Assembly: GCA_000934455.1 (NCBI GenBank)
Contig: KN892260.1
Location: 1 to 50,164 of the forward strand
Direction: 5' to 3'
DNA length: 50,164 nucleotides
Source: Apostichopus parvimensis
Taxonomy: Eukaryota > Echinodermata > Holothuroidea > Aspidochirotida > Stichopodidae
Part shown: positions 1 to 11,400 of the stretch, piece by piece
Position numbering within the stretch: the stretch's first letter is position 1
Layout of the letters: each line of letters begins with the position of its first letter
Made by a program: the position numbers and the translations under genes
The notes under the pieces: generated by a model
Databases searched by the model: none
Told to the model about the DNA's origin: nothing
The model's input: only the letters and a program-made list of their open reading frames with translations

Positions 1-64
1 TATATGTTGTCATGTCTAATTGCTTCTTCCATCATTCTGCAGTCACTGTTTGAGTTCATTTGAA

Positions 65-164
65 GTGTGTATGGGTGTTTATGGGTGAGGGTGTGTGATG
101 GTGAGGGTGTGTGTGGGTGTGGGTGTATGTATGTGAGGGTGTGTGTGCATGAGGGTGTGTGTGT
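65..164 (+). repeat. GT/GGGTGT minisatellite in intron 1, copy 1
   Basis: Irregular units of GTGTGGGTGT, GTGAGGGTGTGT and GTATGTATGT over 100 bases, G and T only apart from a few A and C. It lies about 0.25 kb after where exon 1 should end. Some strand segments have spaced GGG runs. Low-complexity DNA with no coding. Confidence 0.85.
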
Positions 165-380
165 CCCATGAATCTCCAGCTTTACTTAAATAATGCTTGT
201 TGTTCACATTATTTTCAAGCAACTAGTTTCTAATTACTTCCTTTTACACTATTTCATTACACTCTCATATTCATGTCTCTTTTAAAGACACAAGTCTGGA
301 TATAGTATTGATCCTTTTTTGATCACTCTTATTCACTTTCCAGGTCTGGCATCCTTGTAAGTAGAGGCAAATCTTGCAGC

Positions 381-758
381 CTTTAAAGGCATTGAAGACT
401 CGCCCCAAACCGCGTGCCGCCCTGTGAAAAAGTTAACTTTCCGTTGCTTGCAAGTGAAGTTTTTTCTTATTGCTACAAAATGCAGACAGTAATGAAACGT
501 GATAACTTGTTATCTTTTATCTGGACCTAAGATCAACTCCCTGCTGAGATGTCCATCACTGCTATGTACACTGTGTTATGGGTATCGACCGTACTGGCTG
601 CATGTAGTGACTGTACACTACTGTCTAATTACCGATGGTAGCAAGCTATGTGTGTATTTTCTGGGATCGGTGGTGGTGTCTAACACTTCTGTTACACCTC
701 AGTCGAAACTATATCAGATAACTGGCATGAGACGTTTCTTTGTGCGCGAGTCTTCACA
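381..758 (+). repeat. Inverted-repeat arm A in intron 1, copy 1
   Basis: This stretch, from CTTTAAAGGCATTGAAGAC to GTGCGCGAGTCTTCAC, is the imperfect reverse complement of 3137-3480 in intron 2. Both share TTGCTTGCAAG, CTACAAAATGCAGACAG, GAAACGTGATA, TATGTACACTGTGTT, GTAGCAAGCT, TGTGTATTTTCTGGGATCG and ACGTTTCTTTGTGCGCGAG. The open frame inside is not kept between arms, so I treat it as a dispersed repeat or gene relic, not a gene. Confidence 0.8.
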
Positions 759-1659
759 CCCTTTAAATTGTTAAGACTGGATTTGGTCTTCCTTGTATAA
801 TTCATAGAGTGCCAAAACTTTTTATAGGGTTTTGAAATTGAGGTCCTTCCTACTGCTGGTCTGTACTGTATAACATGTTGCCCATATTCTATGTCCTCAT
901 GTTTTTGATATTTTCCAGATCTATGTCAATACTCATTTATATACTTCATATTTCCATTATTTTGCTTCTCTTCTAATGAGGCTTTGCAATGATTATTGAA
1001 AATGGTTAAGTCCAATTTTTAAGTTGACCTTGCAAAGTCAATTCCAGGAGAAAAATTTGCAAAGCTCGGCCCCTTCTCAGCATAATTTGGGTGCTTGAAT
1101 AAGGGATTTGACCCAATATGATCGAAGTCCCGGGGCCATTTTCCTAAGTTGCGATATAAAAGTTTGTTTTTCGTGTGAGGGGAGGGGAAAGTGTCACCTC
1201 TCCTGCGGGTTTGTACATTTTTCGAAAACTATTTGTATATATGTCAACGTGGTTGCTAGACATTAAATAGTTTTTGGAAAGCGATTTGAATACAAATTAA
1301 ATGGGTTTGCTGGTCATAGACTAGATTGTTGGTCATAGACTAATTTACGAAATTGCATTTGTGAAACATCTACATTGGGATGATCGACTTTGGATTTGAG
1401 TATCAAATCAAAGATCTAATTAAACCCATCAGTGAAAGTGTGTATCCTCTACTGCCTTTTTTAGCCAGCCCGTCTAATGCTACTTTGTAGATTACATCAA
1501 TGCTGGTTACACTCTTGTAAGTCTACTTTTGTTGAAATGGTTCGTGTAGGTTCATTCTCTCCATTTCTGCAGCTATCCTTTTACTACAGCCTGGCTGCTG
1601 GCACAGCTTAATGATAATTCTATGTGCTTGTTGTAGTCATTCATGCCAAAGTTATTACT

Positions 1660-1857
1660 GGTTGTTAGCATCTCTCACCAGTGCAATTCCCCTTCACATT
1701 CCCTCATTTCTACCTGCTCATCACATCCCTTTACTAGCTGTCACTTGCTTCTCCCCTTCTCCCATCACCTGCCCCCTCCCCATCACTGTCCCTCACCCCA
1801 TCATTTTTGCTTCACTTTACCACCCAACCACTCTGCCTTCACCCCTCCCACAAAAAC
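1660..1857 (+). repeat. Pyrimidine-rich tract, intron 1, copy 1
   Basis: About 200 bases strongly rich in C and T on the plus strand (CCCCTTCTCCCATCACC, CCCTCCCCATCACTGTCC), ending in an A-rich GAAAATGAGAATGAAATG tail. Short open frames here come from base composition and are not called as genes. The tail could mark a retro-inserted element, but no family is recognised. Confidence 0.6.
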
Positions 1858-2328
1858 AATGAAAATGAGAATGAAATGATTGATTGTCAACTACTGTACA
1901 TAGTCAATGTTAAGTTATCACATTTTATGACAAATTTCTAAAAGCAACTTCTTTGCATACAGTTTCATAGTCTGATGGTGCCCTAGCTTGTTTTCTGTGT
2001 ACATGTATACAAATTTTGCCATAAGTGGGGGATGTTTTCCAGTTTAAATCAATAAACTTCCTATCGAAAAAAACAGAGCTAGGAAATATATTTGCTAGCA
2101 CACAAGTTGCAAAATACACAAATATTAAATATTACTAATAATACATTAATATTTAAGTTGGCAAATCACATGTGTGTAAATTGGATTTGATTATAGCATT
2201 GGATTTAAGTTGTTTCTGTTGAGGTAAAAAGGTATAGGAAAAGGGTGTGGGGTGAGGAAAGGGTGTAATTTGGTAACATAGCACTTCAATTCTATAAGCA
2301 ACTTCTTGTTTTTTTTTCTTTGTTGTAG

Positions 2329-2479
2329 GTGGGGATATGGTCAAAGTAACAATCTCGGAAATGGAGTTGCTGGTCAGGTTTACGTACCTGCAGCAATAAC
2401 AGCAAACTTCGGAGGACATCATATTACCAAACTTGCCTGTGGCTATACTCATACGCTAGCCCTCACTGATGATGGGGAG
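2329..2479 (+). CDS. Copy 1 exon 2 (RCC1 blade)
   Basis: Follows the acceptor TTTGTTGTAG and ends at a weak donor GTATTA. It encodes the WGYGQSNNLGNG blade start and the ACGYTHTLALTDDGE signature. Length is 151 nt, so skipping it would break the frame. Confidence 0.92.
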
Positions 2480-5400
2480 GTATTAATTTAAAGTGATAGC
2501 TGTGCTTAAACTGGGCAGCTTTTGTACAGTTTTCTGTTATTCCTTTCATTTGTATTGGTTGCATGGTATAGTAAGCTAATGAGTCTTAAACTAATGAACG
2601 TTCCGTGCAACGTTTGGATGAGCTAAATTCACAAGGTCCTTGTATAGTTTGAACTATGAAATAGGGTACTTTTCTGGAAAACCAATCAGGATTTACCGAT
2701 GGCAACTTACAAATGTTGTAGTGATGGTGGTGTGGTAGCATCGTAAGTGGACCGGTGAAGATGAGCCAATGGTCTCGACTGGATATCTCTCTATTTAAGT
2801 TCATTTTCTCAGTGAAAACTAGAACAAAAATATAAGGAAGTGGTATGAAATACAAATATAAAGGTACCAAATATACGTTACAAATGTATAAACCATGTGA
2901 TACAAATATGTGCTGTGACATTTAAGTTCAATTATATACTGCATTACTATGAAACATACAAAATACCAAACATATACCAAAGGGTTCTTTTCTTCAACTA
3001 ACGTTAACCATTTCAATGCACATCTAAGACACAGAATACAAAGCTTATAGAAATAAACGTACCTCCTTGGGCTCTCTACCACACCATTATGTTGAAGCAA
3101 GACTGAATACACACAATGTACCACTCCCGTGGGAGTGAAGACTCGCGCACAAAGAAACGTCTGATGCCGGTAATCTGACCTAGTTTCGAATGAGGTGTTA
3201 CAGAAGTGTAAGACTACACCATCGATCCCAGAAAATACACACACAGCTTGCTACCGTCAGTAATAAGACACTAGTGTACAGTCAGTACATACAGACTGCG
3301 GTCAATACCCACAACACAGTGTACATAGCAGCCATGGACAGCTCAGGTCTAGATAAAGATAACAAGGTATCACGTTTCATGGCTGTCTGCATTTTGTAGC
3401 GACAAGAAGAAAACTTTCCTTGCAAGCAACGGTTCAGAGGGCAGCACACAGTTTTGGGCAAGTCTTCAATGCCTTTAAGGATGAGAGTGCATTATTCTCT
3501 CTGCAGGTTAGTAAGGCAGAGTGGTCGAACAATACCTCTGCTCAGCAGTGGAAGCTACGATCTGCATTCCTAGACTGAGCCTAACAATGCTTCAGCCTAC
3601 ATTCCCAAGATGACCCAAACAATTCCACCACTCGGCCTTGAATAAGTACTAATTAATTCAGGCACTGTTGCAAGTGTCTTAACCATCATATTAAAAAGAC
3701 ATGTTACTGCTACTCATTACTGGGGGTGCAATTTCAGAATTGTTGTCAATGCCAGTAACATTTCTGATGAGGGTATTAAGTTTTAATAGACTCCAAATGA
3801 TCCTTAGAGTCATATTTTTAATCAGTTCAAGCTAAAACTGACTGAAATGTTTGCTATCCTTGACACAGCTGCCTTAAATAGCTATGTTATATATTTGATG
3901 AAACAAGAAGATTAATACCTGAACACCTCCCTTTTCCATGTGCAATAAAATTTTTCAGGTACACATTGGTGTTTCCTTTTGACAGATTTACTCTTGGGGT
4001 ACTAAAGACTATAGCCAATTAGGACATAGTCAGAATGGATCTGGTCCACAGCCCATAACAGCATCGATTGGTGAGTATTTATCAACAGAATGGCAAGAAA
4101 AAAAAAGAGATAAATTTTAGATAAATTGCCATATAAGCAATCTCCAATCTCACTTGTAAAAGGTTGGGTGTTGTAATATAAAACAGTGCCAAGGTGGAGT
4201 GGACAAAGGTAGTGGCATTTCAAGCAGTGAAAGCTAGCATCTAGAAGGTTGTGGGTTCGACCCCAGGCCGACCAAGGTAGGGTGGGTTTTTTTCATCCAG
4301 GAGAAATCCATGGTTTTCCCATCTGAAAATGGTCTTCCAAATTGTAAAAAATATACAAAAAGAGCTATTCTGTTGTTCTGTAAATTGGATAGCACACAGA
4401 TGTTAGTAAGTAATAAACTATTCGACTTCAGCTCCCACAGGCACATGTGGCAATTTATTGTAGTAAACTAACTGTCCTTTCTGGTCAATATTACAACTTT
4501 TGGGATGTAAATTTGTGAGTTCTGACTAGAGGGATGTAACATAGATAATTGCATTAATGGATAGGGATCGCACCCGTTTCATTCGATAAAACCTAGAATG
4601 TTGCTCCTGACTGACATCCCCAGCAAATAAATGGCTGTACAGAAATACCAAGTATACTGGAAATTCACTTGGCACAGGATTTGTAATCTTTAGATCTCAC
4701 TGGTTTGAATCCATAATGCTGATTTACAGATTTATTCTGAATTTCTCACAAAATCCTTTCCCATTAACTTTCTTGGTTGCATTAACAAGAGTGGGGTTAA
4801 TTGTTACCCTTGGTTATATGGTATAGTATACAAAGTATGTGGTTTATATTTGGTTATGGTTGAGGCACCAAATAATCAATGAATGTAGAGTTTCACTAAC
4901 ATTGCATTACAAATACAGCTTTAGATTGGCAAAATTAGATGACAGAATATGACTTGCAATACCTTACAGTTAATGATAAATTATCATTTTTTTTAGAAAT
5001 TTAGATGATAAAATTGAATGCAAGGTGCATTTCTTTCTTTTAATAGGAGGAAAATTTGCTTGTGATATTGCCTGTGCCCAATATTCATCATACGCAATAC
5101 TGGATAATGGTGAGGTAACTATTGCTTAAGTCATGAAATTTGACATGCCTTAATGACCCCTCAAACACTGAGAAGTGCAATTAGTATATATTTTCAAATT
5201 GTGCACACAATTTGTGTATCCTTTATGTATCCTTACGTGATATGTGTGTATCCTTTGAGCAGACGGGCAGCAGGGCAGCCAAACAACCATCAGGTGGTCT
5301 GACAATTCAGTGTACTGACCACCATGTATCTTGACCTCTTGCCAGATGAATGTAGATTTGATATTTAGTATTGAAATAATATTGAATTAAGACGAACAAA

Positions 5401-8400
5401 TAAATATGTGCATTTAGCCCTACCACTATGCAAACAAGTACAATATCATTACGGTTATGATGAAGAAATTTTCAGTGTTGTCATACAGTGTGTTCTGTAC
5501 TCTCTAGGGCTATGCACTGGAACAGGGACAATCTGTGGTTGATTTGTCCAAATTTTGTCCAGATTATATTTGGATTATTCTTTATTTTTAAGGCTTTTAT
5601 TTTACCGGTAACTTCTTCATCAGATTATATCAAAATGGTCATGTGAACAAACTGATGATCAGGATTGGCTGTTTATGAACATCATGATCATGTGACATGA
5701 ATATATCTTAAAAATTACTCTGATGTGCTCTGATTGCCTAGCAACCATAATGAAAATGGTTCAACTCAGATCATAATCCATAAGTATGTAATGAACATTA
5801 CTACCCCATCAATAAAATTATGTTCCCTTTTCTAACAGACTGCAGCTATATGGATGAGGTATTACTGTACCTTGTTTGTAATTGTAGGTAGGCCTATATA
5901 AATGGGAAAGTAATGTATTATGTTGGTTGTTGGAGCTATTGGAATTGGAGGGTAATGTTATCTGTCTGTGTGTGTTTGGGCACCGTAAAGTTACTGTACA
6001 TCTGTTTTAGCTGTTGCAGCTATATGGGCAGGAGAATAATGTGTCCTGATTGTTTGATATCGTTGCAAGGCAAATCAATTTGGTTATATAATGCTCCTTG
6101 TTTCTAATTGCAGCTATATGGATGGGGAAGTAATGCAAAAGGACAGATTGGAACCAACACTAGTGGAAACAATTATGCAGAACCCATTCAAGTCACTTCC
6201 TTGAAAAGTGTTGTTATTAAACAGGTATGTGTAGGCAGAACCAAATCATTTATCATCTTGTAAAGGAGATTTTTAGCCCATCATTATGGTCATGTGATAG
6301 AGACATCTGTGGCGAATAGCTTCTCCAAGCAGTTAATAAAAAATCTTGTTTTAAATTGGAGATATACCAGTTTTAATATTCCTTCTCACTCAAAACTGAA
6401 GACTTGAGAAAATCTTAATATGACATCAATATGCCACTTATGCTTGATTTTTAATGGTTTCACCATTTTTTACAATTTATGTTTGTTTCCCAAAACACAC
6501 ATAATTTCTTTGTTTGCTGAAACCAAATAATTTAGTTCTTTAAAGTCTCGACGTTTCCAGCTTACTGCATGTTCAGTGAATGTTCAAATGTACTAATGTT
6601 CAGTGAAAATGACACCGTTCTATGGCATTTTCATATCAATATTCATCATTTTTATTGACTTATCTGTCGTTAAAAATTTTGAGTGAATGAAATTCGGCAG
6701 ATTTATTAACAAGTCCGTAGATTCTACAAATTTTCTTCAAAATTTGCAAGCCCTGCCCAACAGATCATGTGCTATTCTAATCTCTCTTTCTTGTTTATGA
6801 CCGTTAGTCCTAAACTTACTTTTACTTTCTTAGCTAGTCTGTCTTAGGTCCCTGCTCTTGTATCTTTCTCTTGGTCTTACTGATGTACAGTAGCTTGCAA
6901 AATTGTGTCATTTCCTTCCATTGAAATGAATAAACAGGTGATTTCAAATGTTTCCGTGGAATTGTAAAAAGTGGATGATACGAGTATACAGTAGGACTGT
7001 GTTAAAATCTTGATTAGGTCGCATGTGTAGACTATTTTGTTTACATTTGTGTAATGAACATGCTGACATGGGCGGTCGCAGTGATTTTACGGTAAATCGT
7101 TTGCGCCATAAGGGCAACAGAAAATAAATTTCTTTCGATTGTGACAGCTTTTCTGCATTAAACCCTCCTGGTCAGAGTGCATTTAGAATAAGAAACAGTG
7201 AAGTTACTTCAGAAGTTTGTGTTCAGAAATTCATCAGCAAACACTTATTGAAACTTTAATTATATCATATCATACAATTTATACACAGATTGTCTGCGGA
7301 AAAAACTTCTTTTTGGCTTTGTCCAGATCTGGACATGTGTATGCCTGCGGAGAAGGTACCAGTGGACAGATTGGTAAAGGAGATGTTGCAAATGCTACTG
7401 GGGCAACTCAGTTGCCAGAGAAGCTTGGCAGGTAAATGAAGCTAAATATACGCAAATTTAAATCAATATCACAAAAAATGCTGTTTATATATGGCAGAAC
7501 ATCATTCATGACAAAAACTTCCCCTAATTTTAAAGTAAGATTTTATGTTGAAACACACTTAGTGCTATTTGATTCTGTAATATTATATAGCTTGAATAGT
7601 GATAAACTATTGAAAATGCATTTTTTTAAAGTTTTTTGGCAAGCTTTTTCATCTGTAATACTGATATTGAAAAGTGTGCCTAGCTAGGTGACAAAATGAT
7701 AGAATTCAGTCAAATTGTTAATCAGATGTCATAAACGTTTACTTGGTTTTAAAATCTCGGAGGAGCTCTTCGTTTTTATATCGCAATCTTTGTTTGAGGT
7801 ATACTTGGTATTTTTGAGTATGTACAGCTCAAAAAGACAAGCTGCAGCAGCTGCAAAATTGCCTGCAGCAAGGCTGACTCAATGTCAAACAATAAAGATT
7901 ATCTCTTCAGACTAGCAGTGCCAACTGTGTGTAGTATAGTTGTACTGGAAAGTATATCTTTTTCTGTTGCATGTTTGGCACACCATACAATTTCAGTGGT
8001 CAAGAGGACACTTGAAATGTTGTTAACATGCTGTCATGTTGTTTGCATCATCATTAAAGTCTGGGTCTCAATTTGGCTCCAAGTTATCTGAGTGTGAAAC
8101 TGCAAGTGAGTAACTGCATTGTTGGTATTATGTTGGTAGCTTAGTCTCTTGTTGCAAATGAGAAGTATCTTATCTTGACTGCCATGCTTTGTACAGTTCT
8201 ATAGTGTGTAGCTATGCTGTGGTGTTCTTTTTGTGGGCAAAATTCCCCATGGGGTACACAAACTATACACTGTTCGTCATACTTCATGAACAAGTGCAGC
8301 GATAGTGATATTGGGCCCTATCAGTTGCTAAAATGAATTTAGAATTTCCATTAGTAATGACATTCAGTAGCAACCACTCAATGTCCGAATTAGGAATTGG

Positions 8401-11400
8401 TGAAAGTTAATTTACCAGATACGCTTACAGTAAATTTAACAGTCATTATCATGAAACATAAGGTACTTGATGTTTAACTGTTGCATATCAAATTTTATTG
8501 CTCTTCCAGCTTCTCCCAGGTTGCTGCCACTAATGCCAGTGACCTTTGTGCTGCCCTCAGTGATGCAGGTGAAGTCTACGTCTGGGGAAGATGTCGATTT
8601 GAATTGGTTAAATCACCAATGAAAACTGAGTTGTCTTCCTTAGACGATGCCTTCGCTTGTTATTCATCTCCCCCTGTTACCTGGCGACCACTTTCGATAG
8701 TATCTGGTTAGTATGTTTATACAGTTTGTGTTTGGCATAAAACAGCTGAATGTACACTGTTGGATTATGGACTGGTACTGCCCCTAAATCAGGATATGGG
8801 TGATATAAATCATTTGAAAATGCGCCCTTTAATACCACTGCCATAACAGTTTACCTGCCTCCGGCGTTTCAATAAGCTCTCGCAGTAGATCGGGGGAAAT
8901 TCGAGCTGAGGAAGTGACTTTTCCATGCTCCTTCCCTTTGCTAGGCTTGGCAAATTGATTACATAACACACACAGGCTACTGTTCCTGACTAATAACCTT
9001 GAAAGGTGCAGAAGTGGCCAGTGGTGAAAAATGAACGGCAGTCTTTCTAAAGGTCGGATTTTCAAATGAAGAACCTATTTTGATTTGCTCAAATCCTCAA
9101 ATCTTCCCTGAAGTAGACCATAGTAGGTGGTATGTGATGTTATACCGCAAAATGTTCTTCCAAAATGTTTACTTGCTATAATATCTTCATGTTGATGTCT
9201 GCTTCAAATCTGAAACTTTTTTGACTGTTTGCTTGTAGATGTCAATGTTCTCTGTATTTTCAAAGCTATCTTAATGCAAGCTGCTTGAAATATTACTTTC
9301 CTGTGTGAATTATATAATGAAACTCTTCATCCTTCAATTGTACCTCTATCACCTCTTCTGTTTTTGTTTGTTTGTTTGTTTATTTGGTTACTGAAATTTG
9401 CTATTTCTTTACACCTTGAACAAAACTTGCTTAGAATCACCTTTTATACCACAATCAGAATGTTTGCCTAGAAACCTCATTTAGACTGATCCCTTTCTTG
9501 TATTTCATTTCTAACACAAACAACATCTGTCTAAATTTCTCGTTTTTGTGTTACTAAGTAATAGGCTTCTGCGTCCATGTCCCAATCCAGTGCCAAATTA
9601 GATCAGGTAGCTCTAAATAAATGCAGTATCAAGAATTGAGAAAACTTGAGCTCCTGTCAGAATATATTCTCAGATATTTAATCACCTCTTTTGCTTGTTT
9701 TTGCTACAACTTGATAGCTGTTCCTAAAGGATATGGAGGGGATGTTTTGACCAGTTTGAAGAATTGTCTTGTTGAAGATGAGGTAAGCTTCTACAGGAAC
9801 TGTTTATTAATCTCTAGTAAGCTGAGTCAATATATAACCCACATTCAGGGGACGTAAAGCCCAGTGGGTGGGAGTGGGCATAGATAGCACATGTACATGC
9901 TGCCCCACATTTCCCAGTTTTGTTTTTAGAAAGTGACCCTTTTAGGCTTTTTTTTAGGTTGTTAAACTAATGAATTTTGTGGTACAGAATGCACATGTGA
10001 CGACGATCCATTTTGTGGGTTGCCCCCTCATATTTAATTTTACATGTCCTTGTTCCCATCAAAGCTTGTGATACCCCACTCCCCTCCACCCATATTCAAC
10101 CATCCTCTGCCACCCTGACTGCACTTTATGTGTAACTACTGCACAGCTCTACTCAGACATGTGCATAGCATGCTCAGCATATTAAATCTTAATCCAGTTT
10201 TTATCTTTATGAATGGATAGTGTGTTAAATTTTACTTTATACATGTCAAATGTATTAATCTGCAACTGTTTTTTTTTTCCATGTAGATTCGTACCAAATG
10301 AAAATGAACATTTGTAGAATTTTCTTTACTCTGACCACGCTCATGTACTATCCCGCATGGGGGAAGAATCTTTCAAGAGACAGTCTTCTACTTTATGTTT
10401 ACCTTTGTCCTCTTTTCAGGAAATTAAAGACATCACATTCATTGTTGAGAACCAGAAGATTAGAGCACACAAAACTATTCTTATGATCAGGTCAGTGAAG
10501 CTTTGGAAGTTTTCATAATGTAGTAGAATGGTCATACTGATTAATTCAGTTATCCAAAGCTAAGAATTGCCAGGTGCCTAAACCTTTAACTGTACTAGGA
10601 TTTCAAGCTTGTGTTCACCAATCTGAGTTTAAGGATTCACAGATGTCTATGATTTGGATGGTTTCTTAATGGTGTTAGAGTTTGAGGTGACACTGTGCGA
10701 ACCAGATATTTGTTATTGTTGGAAAACATGTTAATTTGTATTTAATTTCAAGCCACCTCGAAGGTGATGGATGTTGTCGTCTGAATGTTTGACCTTACTC
10801 TTGCAAACAACTGTGGGCATTAAAATTCATGCTTTACATAGCAGTGTGACATAAAGTAAGTGTAAAAAAGAAGTGTGAAAAAAGTAAGGAGTAAAAAATG
10901 TCAACATTGCCACCACAGAAGTGTACTTTGAAATCATGTCAAAATATCTTGTATGACATTTCCCATGGAACATGAGTATTCTTGGCTTAATTTCATGGTT
11001 CCATGAGCAAAACCATTGGTAAGGCTGATAAGCAATGAGATGAGGTATGTAAGCTTTACTCACCATTAGACTTAGTTGACAAACAAAATGGCTTATGTCA
11101 CATTGGACAAAAGATGGTTCAAGTGATGGGGGAAGTTTGTCAGAGGCAAGGCAAACGTCTAATAACTGCCTCACAGATTTTAGACTTCCAGTCACACACA
11201 CTGTGTTTAAGTTTGATTTGAATTTACATGCTTCTATTGGTTTTCATTTAAATGATCTTGTTTCTTCATTTGTAAGGTCCTTCATCATCTCAACTCCTTA
11301 ACAAATTTCCGTCAGTTAGTTAAGTAATCATGAAAACTAACTGAAAATGTTTTTAGCTCTACTGTGATGATATTGGCAGATTTGCCATAAACTGCAAATT

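Noticed and set aside
499-774. 91-residue open frame, unchanged at 29025-29300
   Set aside because: It lies in inverted-repeat arm A; the partner arm at 3137-3480 does not keep the frame, and identity between copies only reflects the recent duplication.
1611-1879. Overlapping S/P/H-rich open frames
   Set aside because: Produced by a pyrimidine-rich tract; two frames are open at once, which is a composition effect.
2819-3244. 141-residue open frame on the minus strand, also at 31234-31659
   Set aside because: It overlaps arm B and intron 2 sequence, is hydrophobic and low in pattern, and matches no family I know. Conservation is explained by the large duplication.
4241-4270. Possible tRNA gene
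   Set aside because: A B box is present, but no acceptor stem or anticodon arm folds; it fits a tRNA-derived SINE better.
8829-9065. 78-residue minus-strand open frame, identical in copy 2
   Set aside because: It sits in intron 7 inside a tract that is identical as a whole, so identity is not evidence of coding; no family match or splice partners seen.
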